A stretch of 57,712 bases of DNA from Bacteroidia bacterium (GTDB lineage: Bacteria > Bacteroidota > Bacteroidia > CAILMK01 > JBBDIG01), in NCBI GenBank assembly GCA_040880525.1, contig JBBDIG010000060.1:1-57712 (forward strand), in the 5' to 3' direction. A model generated the notes under the pieces. That model saw only the letters and a program-made list of their open reading frames with translations, searched no databases and was not told the DNA's origin. Each line of letters begins with the position of its first letter. Position 1 is the stretch's first letter. This document shows, piece after piece, positions 10,701 to 20,876 of this stretch. The translations under genes and the position numbers were made by a program.

Positions 10701-11683
10701 TAGGGGCACCCCGCAATGACGATGGAGGCTCTAACTCTGGAGCAGCGTATGTTTATCATCGCTCAGGCTCCGTTTGGATGTCAGAGGGAAAATTACTGGC
10801 CACGGATGATGATGCTCAGGATTCGTTAGGGTTTAGTGTTGCTATAGCAGGAGACTATGCCATAGCCGGAGCCATAGGTGATGACGAGACCGCATCGAAT
10901 GCCGGGGCTGCTTATATCTTTAACCGTAGCGGAGGTGTATGGAGCCAGCAGGAAAAACTGATGGCAAGTGACGGAAGTTCGGACGATTTGTTTGGCTATA
11001 GTGTCGGTACCGATGGAATGTGGGCAGCAGTAGGTGCTCCATTTGAAGATGATTCAGCGATGGATGCCGGAGCACTGTATGCATTCCTGCGCAGCGGAGG
11101 TAGCTGGACGGAAACTGCAAAATACAAAGCAGCCGATCCGGACATGAATGATGAAATGGGATTGTCTTCTGCAGTATCTGATGGCCGTGCAATTGTAGGC
11201 ATTCCAGGAGATGACACGAAAGCTCCAAATGCCGGTGCGGCCTGCATCATTAATCTTTCCGGAAGTGCAGCACCAGCCGCATCACCAATGCTGGTACCGG
11301 ACAACGAGGACAATTTCCTCACTTCTCTGGAGGATGTTAGCGCTGAAGAAGAAGCCGGCTTAGAGGCTGTTGCAGATGAAGAAACCGAGGAAGAGATCGG
11401 AACTGAAACGATTGAGAACCGAATTGTTACCACGCAGTTGCCTTATCCAAACCCAACCCGTGGCGAATTCAATTTCATGCTTCATTCTGACGAGCCGGGA
11501 GACGTGCGCCTGGAGATCGTAAGCATGAGCGGCAAGCTGGTATTGCGGGATATGCTACAGGTACATCAAGGCAATACAACGCACCGCATTGATTTAAGCC
11601 GTGAAAAAGGTGGTATTTATCTCGTAAACTTATTCTTCAGCAATGGAGAGCGAGTAATGCACCGGGTGGTTGTTCAGCGATAG
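7774..11683 (+). pseudogene. T9SS-secreted FG-GAP repeat (beta-propeller) surface protein, one frameshift
   Basis: Residues 1-49 are a long signal peptide ending near SSEA. A Bacteroidota surface-protein head (SHFKGGQITYEYL) and a cadherin-like domain (about 285-395) follow, then a proline linker and many about 60-residue FG-GAP_2 repeats (FGxSVDI...YAIVGA..DD...SGSAYIF...W.Q.AKL.ASD). The C-terminus is a T9SS type A sorting domain (LPYPNPTRGEF...GGIYLVNLFF). The first frame stops at TGA 9712-9714. The +1 frame is open without a stop from 9710 to 11683 and continues the repeat exactly (DGHAIIGAPGDDDSGS), so one extra base near 9708-9711 splits a gene of about 1300 codons. It could be a true lesion, phase variation or an assembly error. 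Likely role: cell-surface or adhesion protein. Confidence 0.85.
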
Positions 11684-11708
11684 CGCTATCACCTGCATTT
11701 TTCAGAAA

Positions 11709-11748
11709 GGAGGTTGCCCGCACTCAGCAGGCAACCTCTTTTTTTTTT
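11709..11748 (+). terminator. Rho-independent terminator after the FG-GAP gene
   Basis: Stem GAGGTTGCC (11710-11718) pairs with GGCAACCTC (11730-11738), with an 11-nt loop, followed by ten T residues. It lies 26 nt after the stop codon of the adhesin gene. On the other strand it could also serve the convergent PAS protein gene, but the T-run favours the plus strand. Confidence 0.9.
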
Positions 11749-11818
11749 ACCTATATTCCAGGAAAAAGAAACCGTTATTCTCTTTTTATTCATCAAATAA
11801 AATAATACTGCTATTCTT

Positions 11819-14800
11819 TTAAAAGCCGTACTTTATTGGATCAATAATACCGGAAGATGGTTCTATTACCCTGCAGAGTTCCGAGGCTTTATCTGTCATA
11901 TCATGTATGACTTCGTCCAGCTTTTCAGAGGATTCCTGAATAAGCCGAAATAGTGATTCCTTACTAATATCCTGATAATCTTCCTCTTCTAAAATGTTGA
12001 TCAACCCTGTTAAGCGTGCCAGCGGTGCGCGTACCACGTGGGATTGGATCCAGGCAATTTCCCGCAGGCGGGTATTCTGATCCTCTATTGCTTTCAGGTG
12101 CTCGGTGCGCTCCGTGATGTCCTTTGAAAAACATGCGGCTCCACAAACATTTCCGTTATGGTCAAAGATAGGATTGAGTGTAATCAGCCGGATTTCCCGC
12201 TGTCCTTCTCTGAAGTATTCCTCGGTAATATTTAAAGTTTCCTGGCTAAAAGTTTTTTCATAGTAATTATGCCAGTCTTCCACCATTTGAGGAGCCATTA
12301 GTTTTTCTACACGTTTATCACTTAAAATATTTATTCCCAATTCAAAATCAAAACCCGTTATTGACTTCATTCTTTGAAGATATGGAGCATTTGCTGAGGT
12401 CAATTTCAAATCCAGGTCCACCTCCCAGATCATATCCTGCGTGCTGTTGGCAATGGATTCCTGAAGGTTTTTGGTCGCGACCAATTCAATATTTCGTTCT
12501 TTTTCTCTGGTAATATTTTTAAAATATACAGAAAGTCCCTCCGGCTTAGGAAATGCGGAAATTTCTATCCATATTTTATACAATGGCAAGTACTCCTCAA
12601 ATGAACGTACCTCCTGGTGTTGCATTGCCGTTTCATATTCTGTGTATATTCTCTGGTAGTGTGAATCATCAAATTGTTCCCACAAATTGCGGCCAAGAAT
12701 TTCTTCCTTGGGTATTTTAAACATCTGTTCTGCAGCTTTATTCCAGTACGTTACCGTCCAGCATTTATCCACTGCAAAAAATCCATCAGTAATGCTTTCA
12801 AGGATTTCCCTGCGCTCCTCTTCGGCTTTTTTCTGGGCATGGATGTCCTGGATACTTCCAAAAATCCTGACACATTTTCCACCAGCAAACTCTCCTTTTC
12901 CAAGAGCCCTTACCCATTTTAATTTTCCCTTAGCCGTTGTAATCCGCAATTCCACATCATAGGGGGTACCCTTTTCGATCGTTTCATTCACAATCTTCCT
13001 GATCATTTCCTGATCTTTATAATAGCTTAATGCAGAATCAGGATCAGGTTCAAAATTTAACGGAACCTCATGTATTTCTTTTGTAATGTCGGTCCAGCTA
13101 AGTTTATTCCGGATAAGATCCATTTCCCAGCCCCCGATTTTCGTAAGTTTATGGACTTCATCGAGAAGGGTTTCCAGTTTTTTCTGCTCCGTTATGTCCT
13201 GTGCGATCCCTTCCAGTTTTAAGGGCTTTCCTTTCGGATCTCTGATGACTCTCATTTTCTGAGAAACCCATTTCACCTTACCTCCGGGTGTAATGATCCG
13301 ATTCTGGTAATCATAGAAAGCCTCGTCAGGGAAGACGGTATCAAGATCACGAGTCATCAACCATTGATCTTCAGGATGTACGGTAGCAAGAAAGCTCATA
13401 AACGTAGGTTTGAAAAATTCCGGATCCTGCTCCCATATCCTGTAGGTTTCTTCTGCCCATATCCCTTGGTCTTTTTCCATATCATGAGTCCAGTAACCAA
13501 GTTTTGCAATAGCCTGCGCAGTTTTAAGCTGAGCATTGCTGTGTTTTAAGGTTTCCTCAATTTTTTTCTTTTCCGTAACATCTTTTGCAATTGCATATAT
13601 AAGTTGCTCTTCCGGCACAACCGTACCAGTCCAGGCAAGCCATTTTGTCTGCCCAGTCCGGGTCACGATCCTGCATTCAAAATAGTTGCTGGAGTCCACC
13701 GTATTTATATTGGTCATTTCTACAGCCACAAGTTGGTAATCATCAGGATGAATAAAATGAGATAGGGGCAGCGTAAGCATTTCTTGTTCAGTATACCCTG
13801 TAATTGTCGTAAATGCCGGGTTTGCTTTTTTACAGCGCCCGTCAAATCCTATGATGCATAACATATCCGGAGACATGCTGAAGAATTTTTCAAGTTCATC
13901 TTCCGTTTTCTTGCGTTGCAATTCAGTTCCGAGTTGGCTGCTTACATTTTTAAAAATGCTGAAACTCTCCTTCAGTTTCTTTTTATTATTCGAGACAAAA
14001 ACAAATACGGCAATCACCTTTTCATTATAAAATATGGGGAAGCTGCAAACTGCACAAACCCCTGAACCGGTAAGGTCATTTTTGTTTTGTGTGATATAGG
14101 AGGTGTTGTCCGTCCGGAATTGAGGGACTCCTTTCTGCCAGGTTTCGCCAGGCAAGCTATCCCCTTTTTCGAGTGAGGTATTTTCTGCTGAATGTTGAAA
14201 AGAACATTCAGGATTATCTTCACTGTGCCACTGGCTGACCAGGTTAAGTTTTTCATCATTTATAGAAGTAACCCACGCTTCAGCCACAGGAAGATTAAGA
14301 AATCCGCCCAGGATGCTCAAAACGTCTGTCAGCCTCTCTCGGAGCGTTCCCGGTATACAAAGCGTATGGCTGATGGCTACTGCAATGTTTTGTTGTTTTT
14401 CCAGATTCTTCTGCTCTGTAATATCACGGGCAGCTCCGATGAGCCGGATGGCCTTTTCATCTTCATTCCTTATAATATATCCTTTGTCATATACATAAGC
14501 AAAGCTGCCGTCAGCCCGCCTGAAGCGATATTCATTTTCGCAAAAGTTTTCGGTGGGATCACCCAATTTATCTAAAAGCTGACGGGTGGCAATTACGAGA
14601 TCATCCGGATGAATATTGTTTTTCCAGAAATGTTTTTGTTTCGCCTGCTCCTGGGAATAACCAAAAAACAAACCCAGTGAGTCGTCCGGTCTGTGTACCT
14701 CTCCCTTTATCAGATCAAGGTCATAGATCACGTCTTGCGTAGCCTTGCAGGCCAGGCGATAGCGCTCATTGCTCAGCTTTAGTTCATTTTCCTTTATCAC

Positions 14801-16831
14801 CATGTCCGTCACGTCCCGTGAATTCACCACAATGCCGCCTACTGCCGGGTCATCAGATAGATCAGTGGCGATCGTCTCCAGCCAGTGCCAGTTATCTTCA
14901 CTATTTCTGAATCGAAAAGTACCCAAATGCTTGCGCTCTCCCGGGGTCAGTGTCGCTAATTGCTTGTAAATACGGTCTTTGTCATCAGGATGTATGAAAC
15001 TAAATCCGTTGTTACTTAGAAACTCTTTCTCATCAATGCCTAAAATAGCTGAAGAGGAATCGCTGACGAATAGGTAATTGCCTTCTCTGTCAAGGATCGC
15101 GATCATGTCCGAGCTTTCTTGTACCAGCGCCTTGAATCTCCGCTCGCTGGCTTTCAATAACATGTCGTGCCGTTCCTGTGCAGTAATATCCCTTATTACC
15201 GTAAGATGCACTCCGGGCAAAACATTGGCAGTAGCCTTATAGCTGCCAACAATTGTCATATTATCTTTCCGCTTTAATTCAATTCTTCCCTGCTCTGAAC
15301 CCTTATTAATAAATGATTCCCAGATTTGCCGGAATTGATTTTCATCCTCAATGCCTGTAATTTCAGATACAGTTTTGCTGTTTATTTCGGCAATGGAATA
15401 GCCAAGCATTTCTGCAGCGGCTTTATTGCAGTCAATGTAGCGACCCTCATCATCTGCAAGTAAAATGGCCTCACTTGTTTGATCAAAAATGGCCTTGAAT
15501 TTTTCCGAAGTATTCTTTCTTTCCGTAATATCCAAGGAAACTCCGTCAATCCACTGAAGCTTTCCATCGGCATTATAGACCCCATTGCCTCTTTCTTCCA
15601 CCCATTTTATTTCGCCACTCCGGCAAATTATACGGTATTGCAAATAAAATGATTCGCCTTGCTTTAATGCTTTAATGACATCGTAGGTACTTGTCAGATC
15701 TTCGGGATGGATGATGCTTGCATAAGTACGCACCCGGTTGTCAATAAAATCATCCGGAGGATAACCGGTCAGCCTTTCTACTTCGTCACTGATAAACTGG
15801 ATGGTCCATTCCGAATCAGGTTTACACCGGTAGGAAATTCCCGGGATGTTGTTTATGACTGATTGCAGCCGTTCCTGGCTTTCTTTTGCCATTGCTGATG
15901 AGAGCCGCTTGTCAATTGCCGCAGCAAAATTAACCGCGAGTGTTTTCAGAAAATCTATTTCATTTTCATCCCATTCGCGCGTGCTGGTACAATCGTCATA
16001 CCCGAGGAAACCATGAAAATGGTTTTTAATAAATATTGGCAACAAAAGACATGACTGGATATTCTGAGACATCAGCAAATTCCTGAAATCGCCATCCGGT
16101 AATTGAGCTGTATTGACGGAAAAATGCTTTCTGATTTTAAGTGGAGCAACAAATTCCTTTACTGCCTCAAAAGGAATGTTCTGAAGATCGGGATTATTGA
16201 TTTGAGTCAGGACCGAGTCCCGGCTCCATTCTATGCGCTGGCTGGAAAAGCGCTCACCGGTCAGTTTATTTTCGCTGTTCTCGAAGTAATAAACCCTGTC
16301 AGCCGAAGCTGCCTCTCCAATAATTGCAAAAGCATTGTGTAGGGCATCTTCCCAGTTTTCATAATCCACCAATGCCATATTAAAAGCCGCGATTGCCTGA
16401 AGTTGTTTCAGATACATTTTTTCACGCTGCGTTGCCCTGATTTTTTTCACCGCGCGCTTCATTGACGCTGAAAGGTCTTTTATATGGCTTTTTAATATAA
16501 TATCTGAAGCACCCGCCCGCATGGCTTCCATAATTTTTTCTCCACCTGCTTCTTCAGCCAATAGAATTAACGGGATGCTGTCCTTCTTTTCACGAAGAAT
16601 GGCCAGTAGTTCCAGATCGGTCATTCCATCCGGTTCTATATCGGCAATGATCAGCCCTGGCCTGAAGTCCTCAAGGAGACGAACATAAGTAGTGCTGTTG
16701 TGGGCTGCTTTTATTGTAAAGTCATTTGCAGCACCATTAAGCTGGCCCTGAATCCATTGATGGGAATCATGGTTTATACTGAAAACAAGTACTTTGGTTT
16801 TAATAGAGTGATCCGGGATTTTTATGGTCAT
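11819..16831 (-). CDS. Giant REC-GAF-PAS(n)-HisKA sensor protein lacking a kinase ATPase domain
   Basis: A 1670-residue cytoplasmic protein with no transmembrane segment. Residues about 12-130 form a receiver-like domain (Asp64 in LIIADIEP, Lys114 near the end), but the usual N-terminal acidic pair is replaced (FSINHD). GAF1 spans about 150-310. Four PAS/PAC modules, GAF2 and five more PAS/PAC modules follow, several ending in DITE(R/Q)K. The last 88 residues form a HisKA-like dimerisation helix (REIAWIQSHVVRAPLARLTGLI, His about 1598), after which the protein stops with no HATPase_c domain. The family is known in Bacteroidota as PAS domain S-box protein. With no catalytic domain it must be phosphorylated in trans or act as a scaffold. 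No cognate regulator lies nearby. Confidence 0.85.
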   Translation of the reverse strand: MTIKIPDHSIKTKVLVFSINHDSHQWIQGQLNGAANDFTIKAAHNSTTYVRLLEDFRPGLIIADIEPDGMTDLELLAILREKKDSIPLILLAEEAGGEKIMEAMRAGASDIILKSHIKDLSASMKRAVKKIRATQREKMYLKQLQAIAAFNMALVDYENWEDALHNAFAIIGEAASADRVYYFENSENKLTGERFSSQRIEWSRDSVLTQINNPDLQNIPFEAVKEFVAPLKIRKHFSVNTAQLPDGDFRNLLMSQNIQSCLLLPIFIKNHFHGFLGYDDCTSTREWDENEIDFLKTLAVNFAAAIDKRLSSAMAKESQERLQSVINNIPGISYRCKPDSEWTIQFISDEVERLTGYPPDDFIDNRVRTYASIIHPEDLTSTYDVIKALKQGESFYLQYRIICRSGEIKWVEERGNGVYNADGKLQWIDGVSLDITERKNTSEKFKAIFDQTSEAILLADDEGRYIDCNKAAAEMLGYSIAEINSKTVSEITGIEDENQFRQIWESFINKGSEQGRIELKRKDNMTIVGSYKATANVLPGVHLTVIRDITAQERHDMLLKASERRFKALVQESSDMIAILDREGNYLFVSDSSSAILGIDEKEFLSNNGFSFIHPDDKDRIYKQLATLTPGERKHLGTFRFRNSEDNWHWLETIATDLSDDPAVGGIVVNSRDVTDMVIKENELKLSNERYRLACKATQDVIYDLDLIKGEVHRPDDSLGLFFGYSQEQAKQKHFWKNNIHPDDLVIATRQLLDKLGDPTENFCENEYRFRRADGSFAYVYDKGYIIRNEDEKAIRLIGAARDITEQKNLEKQQNIAVAISHTLCIPGTLRERLTDVLSILGGFLNLPVAEAWVTSINDEKLNLVSQWHSEDNPECSFQHSAENTSLEKGDSLPGETWQKGVPQFRTDNTSYITQNKNDLTGSGVCAVCSFPIFYNEKVIAVFVFVSNNKKKLKESFSIFKNVSSQLGTELQRKKTEDELEKFFSMSPDMLCIIGFDGRCKKANPAFTTITGYTEQEMLTLPLSHFIHPDDYQLVAVEMTNINTVDSSNYFECRIVTRTGQTKWLAWTGTVVPEEQLIYAIAKDVTEKKKIEETLKHSNAQLKTAQAIAKLGYWTHDMEKDQGIWAEETYRIWEQDPEFFKPTFMSFLATVHPEDQWLMTRDLDTVFPDEAFYDYQNRIITPGGKVKWVSQKMRVIRDPKGKPLKLEGIAQDITEQKKLETLLDEVHKLTKIGGWEMDLIRNKLSWTDITKEIHEVPLNFEPDPDSALSYYKDQEMIRKIVNETIEKGTPYDVELRITTAKGKLKWVRALGKGEFAGGKCVRIFGSIQDIHAQKKAEEERREILESITDGFFAVDKCWTVTYWNKAAEQMFKIPKEEILGRNLWEQFDDSHYQRIYTEYETAMQHQEVRSFEEYLPLYKIWIEISAFPKPEGLSVYFKNITREKERNIELVATKNLQESIANSTQDMIWEVDLDLKLTSANAPYLQRMKSITGFDFELGINILSDKRVEKLMAPQMVEDWHNYYEKTFSQETLNITEEYFREGQREIRLITLNPIFDHNGNVCGAACFSKDITERTEHLKAIEDQNTRLREIAWIQSHVVRAPLARLTGLINILEEEDYQDISKESLFRLIQESSEKLDEVIHDMTDKASELCRVIEPSSGIIDPIKYGF

Positions 16832-17387
16832 AGTTTAATAACGTATAATCGAATTTTCTATAATGAATAATCTCTTTATTTTTCAATTTCAAAGATGCCT
16901 GGGCAATGCCATTTTTCCTGCCAACATAATATTGAGAATCACTTTAAAGCGGCTGGAATGACTTTGCACAGGAAATCCGGTTTGAATTTTAAATCGTCAG
17001 AAAATACCTGTATTTACAACTAATAACCACAATCAATTACATGACTTCAGAACTTGCACAACCCTGCTCAATGTTGCAAAACCCTCCTGCGGGAGGCGGA
17101 TGATCATGGCAATCTCTACTGGCTGGTTATCGGAATTTCCTCCCTTTTACCGCATCGGTTGATCCTGAATTGCATGGAATTCCTCATATCACTCCTGCTT
17201 AAAGCAGTGCCCTCCAATAACTTCCGCAAGTTGTGGGCGATCCGGTTAAAGATAATAGCAGTTTGCAGCAGAAGCTTACACTTCCAAGCTAAATTCAGAA
17301 AAGCGTATAAAAAGAGGAATTAATCAAAATGAGTTCGTGAGGTAGGATTTTACCTCCTGGTAGGGTCTGGAAAATTCTGCGATATTT
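16832..17387. other. Intergenic region upstream of the PAS protein gene, no convincing gene
   Basis: About 555 nt between two leftward genes. An 89-codon open frame at 17054-17323 (plus strand) has no recognisable domain, signal peptide or RBS and opposes both neighbours, so it is not called. The part next to 16832 should contain the PAS protein promoter. No exact consensus box was seen, only CAAAGATG near 16890. Confidence 0.45.
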
Positions 17388-19160
17388 TTATTGAATATCC
17401 AGATTGTACGGCATAAGGGCCTGAATGCCTTTCCGTTCTTTTAGCGCCTGTACCTGCCTGTAGAGTTCGTAATCCTCTTGCAGAGAACTTTTGAGAATAT
17501 AGGTTCTTGCCTGGCCGGAGAGATCACTGATGATTTTCTCGAAAGGGTTCTTCCTTTCCGGTAATATTCTGATCTGGTACTTATCTAGTCCGGCACTTCT
17601 GGCGGCTATGGCGAGGGCGCTGTCAAGGCCACCCATCACGTCTACCAGGCCGCGATCGCGCGCCTGAAGGCCGGTCCAGACGCGGCCCTGGCCGATAGAA
17701 TCTACAAAGGCAGTATCGAGTCCTCGGCCTTCGCCAACTTTGGTTATGAAATCAGCGTAAATGTTATTCACCAGGTGCTGGATGATCTGGCGTTCCTCGG
17801 GGCGCAATTCCCGGTTAGGATTTCCCAGGTCGGCATAAGGGCCTGTGCAGTAGCGGTCAAATGTAATTCCGAGCTTGTCCTCCCAGAATTTCTCCAGCCC
17901 TGGCAGCAGCGCAAATACGCCAATTGAACCCGTAACGGTATTGGGCTCGGCAACGATTGTATCAGCAGCGCAGGCTATGTAATACCCGCCAGAAGCCGCC
18001 ACATCACCCATCGAAACGATGACCGGTTTTGCTTCTTTGGCCAACACCATTTCCCGCCAAATCACATCTGACGCCAGGGCACTGCCTCCGGGAGAGTTCA
18101 CCCTCAGGACAATTGCCTTGATATCATCGTCCTTCCGGGCTTTGCGAATTGCTTTGCTCAGGCTCTCGCTGCCTATGGATTGCTCATCACCTTCGCCCAT
18201 TCCTATTTCGCCAACGGCATAGATCAGGGCTATTTTATCTTTTGCGCTCTCCTTCTTGTCTTTCTTATTGAATTCTTTGAGGGTCAGCAGATTCAGGTCC
18301 TTATCCTCTTCTACGTCCAATCTTGCTTTTAATTTTTCAGTCACCTGGTCGCGGTAAGCCAGGCCATCTATCATCCTGTACTGAAGCGCTTGTTGAGGGT
18401 TCACTACCAATGCACTGTCTGCGATCCTGCGCAATTCCGCCACACTAAGGCCACGGCTGTCACTTACATTTTGTAAATAATGAGTGTACATGCTTTCAAC
18501 CAGTGCCTTCATCTGTTCGCGATTTTCATCGCTCATATCTTCACGAATAAATGGCTCCACTGCGCTCTTGAATTTTCCCACTTTGATAACGCGGGCCTCA
18601 ATATTCAACTTTTCAAGTGTTCCTTTGAAAAATGCCAGTTCTGAAGCGAATCCGGTGAAAGCAACCATTCCTTCCGGTTGCATGAAAATGCTGTCAGCCA
18701 TGCTGCTGAGCAGGTAAGTTTTTTGAGACAATACATCGCTGTAGGCGTATATGAATTTACCGGATTTCTTGAAATCCAAAAGGGCATTACGCACTTCCTC
18801 AAGCGTAGCATTGCGGCCTGAAAAAAAACTGAGGTCCAGGTAAATGCCTTTGATGCGGTCATCATCTGCTGCCTGCCTGATGTTGTCCGTTATATCTTTG
18901 AGCGACAAGGGCTTTTCGCGGTCACCAAGTATAAATGCAAGTTGCTGAAAGGGGTCATCGCTGGTACGTTCCACAATTGGAAAATCCAGCTTCAGATGAA
19001 GAATTGAATTGGATTTAATATCTGCTTCATCGCTTTTGTCTCCAAAAGATGCCGAGGCAATGATGATCCCGATAAAGATCATAAACAGAAGAGATAGTAT
19101 GATTTGCGAAAGGATGAGTCCAACGATGGTGGCGAGTACGTATTTAAAAAAGTCTTTCAT
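17388..19160 (-). CDS. sppA: Signal peptide peptidase SppA, 67-kDa type (protease IV)
   Basis: A 590-residue S49 serine protease that degrades leftover signal peptides in the inner membrane. An N-terminal transmembrane helix spans about residues 10-35. The tandem S49 domains carry the Ser/Lys dyad: Lys198 in GKFKSAVEPF (N-terminal domain) and Ser390 in DVAASGGYYIA (C-terminal domain). The oxyanion loop VNSPGGS precedes it at about 354-360. Length and layout match E. coli SppA, where both domains contribute to the active site of a tetramer. A minus-strand TATCTTTG box (19183-19190) lies about 23 nt upstream of the start. The downstream M23 gene is further upstream in transcription and separated by 133 nt, so sppA is probably its own unit. 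Confidence 0.95.
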   Translation of the reverse strand: MKDFFKYVLATIVGLILSQIILSLLFMIFIGIIIASASFGDKSDEADIKSNSILHLKLDFPIVERTSDDPFQQLAFILGDREKPLSLKDITDNIRQAADDDRIKGIYLDLSFFSGRNATLEEVRNALLDFKKSGKFIYAYSDVLSQKTYLLSSMADSIFMQPEGMVAFTGFASELAFFKGTLEKLNIEARVIKVGKFKSAVEPFIREDMSDENREQMKALVESMYTHYLQNVSDSRGLSVAELRRIADSALVVNPQQALQYRMIDGLAYRDQVTEKLKARLDVEEDKDLNLLTLKEFNKKDKKESAKDKIALIYAVGEIGMGEGDEQSIGSESLSKAIRKARKDDDIKAIVLRVNSPGGSALASDVIWREMVLAKEAKPVIVSMGDVAASGGYYIACAADTIVAEPNTVTGSIGVFALLPGLEKFWEDKLGITFDRYCTGPYADLGNPNRELRPEERQIIQHLVNNIYADFITKVGEGRGLDTAFVDSIGQGRVWTGLQARDRGLVDVMGGLDSALAIAARSAGLDKYQIRILPERKNPFEKIISDLSGQARTYILKSSLQEDYELYRQVQALKERKGIQALMPYNLDIQ

Positions 19161-19182
19161 AGCACAGGTTAATTTATGGCGT

Positions 19183-19190
19183 CAAAGATA
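19183..19190 (-). promoter_or_regulatory. Putative -7 promoter box for sppA
   Basis: On the minus strand this reads TATCTTTG, an exact TAnnTTTG match, 22 nt before the sppA ATG. A good -33 element was not identified. Confidence 0.45.
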
Positions 19191-19293
19191 AATAGTTAGG
19201 ATTACTCTCAGTTATGCATTCCGCAACCCTCAGGAATTTTTTTGATGCGGAATTTAGGGCCGCATCCTGACCAGAAACGATCAGGAAATAAAT

Positions 19294-20223
19294 TTACCGG
19301 ATCAATGAATTCATAACAGGAAAACGACCATTGATGAGCATTGGAATGGCAATGTACTCTCCTGCCGAATCCAGTTGGTAGGCTTGCATGTGGAGGTGTG
19401 GCTCAATAGAATAGCCTGAATTGCCTACCTCTCCAAGCGGCTGGCCTGACTTTACGGTGTCTCCTTCCTTCACGAAAACCCGGCCTTCCCGAAGGTGGCC
19501 GGTCAATACATTCACCTCTCCACAGCGTACCACAACGTTGTTGCCTGCAGGATTTTCATAGTTCAGCACGCCAATCTCATTTTCTGCTTCATCCCTCACC
19601 ACAGAAACGATTGTTCCGTTGCAGGGAGAATAAAGCGTATCGCCATAAATCCGGTAGGCCTGCAGCGAATCAGGCAGAAATTGGGAGGCCCTGAAACCCA
19701 GGTTATCTACTTTCACCACATCAATGGCGTAGCGATATTTCTGCACTTTGAAATAATGGTGAAAAAAATTTGTGACGCCACTGTTCCCTCCTTGTATGAC
19801 GACATACTTGCCTTTTCCAAAGGGCGATTCCAGGGCCACCGGATCACCACTATACCAATATCCTCTTATTACCCAAAAATTTAAAATAAGGCCCAGCCCC
19901 AGCCCAATGAGAATATAGATAGTACCCAGATAAAAGCTAAAGCCTTTCCGTACCCAGAACTTATGGCTCCAGGTTTTATACACCGATACCATGAAAAGCA
20001 CTACGAAAATGCCGCTAAGAATGTAGCGCAGATAGTAATTGCCAAATCCCCAGGGAATGGCAAGAAACACGAACAATATCCAGGTGAAGCTGCTGAGCAC
20101 CTTCAGTAAATATGTAACGCGGTCATGGCTTTTGCCCGCTACCAGCCAAACGATCGCAATAAAAGGAATGGCCAGGGAAATAGCTCCCAGGATCAGCGGG
20201 AGCGCGCGCACCAGTTCAGTCAT
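19294..20223 (-). CDS. Polytopic membrane protein with C-terminal M23 (LytM) peptidase-like domain
   Basis: A 309-residue protein. Residues 1-120 contain about four transmembrane segments, and residues about 190-300 form a LytM/M23 fold (SPCNGTIVSVVRDE...LTGHLREGRVFVKEGDTVKSGQPLGEVGNSG...PHLHMQ). The HxH motif (His276, His278) and a likely catalytic His243 (TGHLREG) are present. The usual first zinc-ligand motif, HxGxD, is here YRYAID (Asp168), so the His is absent at the normal position. An upstream His155/His156 could substitute, or the domain may be inactive or regulatory. Presumed role: periplasmic peptidoglycan-directed endopeptidase or regulator. It is divergent from the PaaD-like gene. 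Confidence 0.8.
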   Translation of the reverse strand: MTELVRALPLILGAISLAIPFIAIVWLVAGKSHDRVTYLLKVLSSFTWILFVFLAIPWGFGNYYLRYILSGIFVVLFMVSVYKTWSHKFWVRKGFSFYLGTIYILIGLGLGLILNFWVIRGYWYSGDPVALESPFGKGKYVVIQGGNSGVTNFFHHYFKVQKYRYAIDVVKVDNLGFRASQFLPDSLQAYRIYGDTLYSPCNGTIVSVVRDEAENEIGVLNYENPAGNNVVVRCGEVNVLTGHLREGRVFVKEGDTVKSGQPLGEVGNSGYSIEPHLHMQAYQLDSAGEYIAIPMLINGRFPVMNSLIR

Positions 20224-20396
20224 AGGTTTTATTAACTTGTTGCAAATATCTTCGGTTTTTGCAATAAGCAGTTTGATCTAATGATTTGTGAATCCAGGTT
20301 TGGAAGCTCCGGTATTTCATGCTGTACTAACTTTACCGAAATTATTCGGGCTGACTGGATGAACCGGCAACATAAAAAGAAGTTTTGGAAAATTTA

Positions 20397-20876
20397 ATGT
20401 TGGAAAAAATAAAAGAAGCAATTAAGGAAGTGAAGGATCCTGAGATCCCGGTTCTTTCTATTGTTGACCTGGGTATCATTACGCAACTGGAGGTTGACGA
20501 AGAAGGCAATGTATTCGTGCGGATGACGCCCACCTTTGCCGGATGCCCGGCCATGGAAATGATGCGACAAGAGGTAGAAGAGAAATTGACCGGCCTGGAA
20601 GGAGTGGCCTCGGTAAAAGTAAAAGTTGATTTTAAGGAACACTGGACCAGCAACCGCATCAGCGAAGAAGGGCGCGAAACCATCCGCAAGTTTGGCCTGG
20701 CTCCACCGGTGCACGTGGAGGGCGAGTTTGACCTGAACCGGCTAAAGGATGCTGCCTGCCCATACTGCGGTGGATCGGACACAACTATGAATTCTCCCTT
20801 TGGCCCTACACTTTGCCGTTCCATCCATTATTGCTATGATTGTAAAGAAACATTTGAACAATTTAAACCGGTATAA
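20397..20876 (+). CDS. PaaD/MIP18-like protein (DUF59 plus zinc ribbon), annotated elsewhere as phenylacetyl-CoA epoxidase subunit PaaD
   Basis: A 159-residue protein with an N-terminal MIP18/DUF59 domain (EVKDPEIPVLSIVDLGII, TPTFAGCPAM; conserved Cys in the AGCP loop) and a C-terminal zinc ribbon (CPYCGG...CYDCKETF). PaaD is thought to help assemble the Fe centre of the PaaABC(D)E epoxidase. No paaABCE genes occur in this window, so it is an orphan and may act as a more general Fe-S or metal-centre maturation factor. I chose ATG 20397 because the domain begins directly after it; a TTG at 20385 in the same frame is the alternative. A lipoprotein gene follows after 7 nt. Confidence 0.85.
   Translation: MLEKIKEAIKEVKDPEIPVLSIVDLGIITQLEVDEEGNVFVRMTPTFAGCPAMEMMRQEVEEKLTGLEGVASVKVKVDFKEHWTSNRISEEGRETIRKFGLAPPVHVEGEFDLNRLKDAACPYCGGSDTTMNSPFGPTLCRSIHYCYDCKETFEQFKPV

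Noticed and set aside
17054-17323. 89-codon plus-strand frame between two minus-strand genes
   Set aside because: No domain, signal peptide or RBS, atypical composition, and it opposes both neighbours. Probably chance.
20385-20396. TTG start for the PaaD-like gene
   Set aside because: ATG 20397 begins right at the family domain. The TTG adds only four residues with no support; it stays as an alternative.
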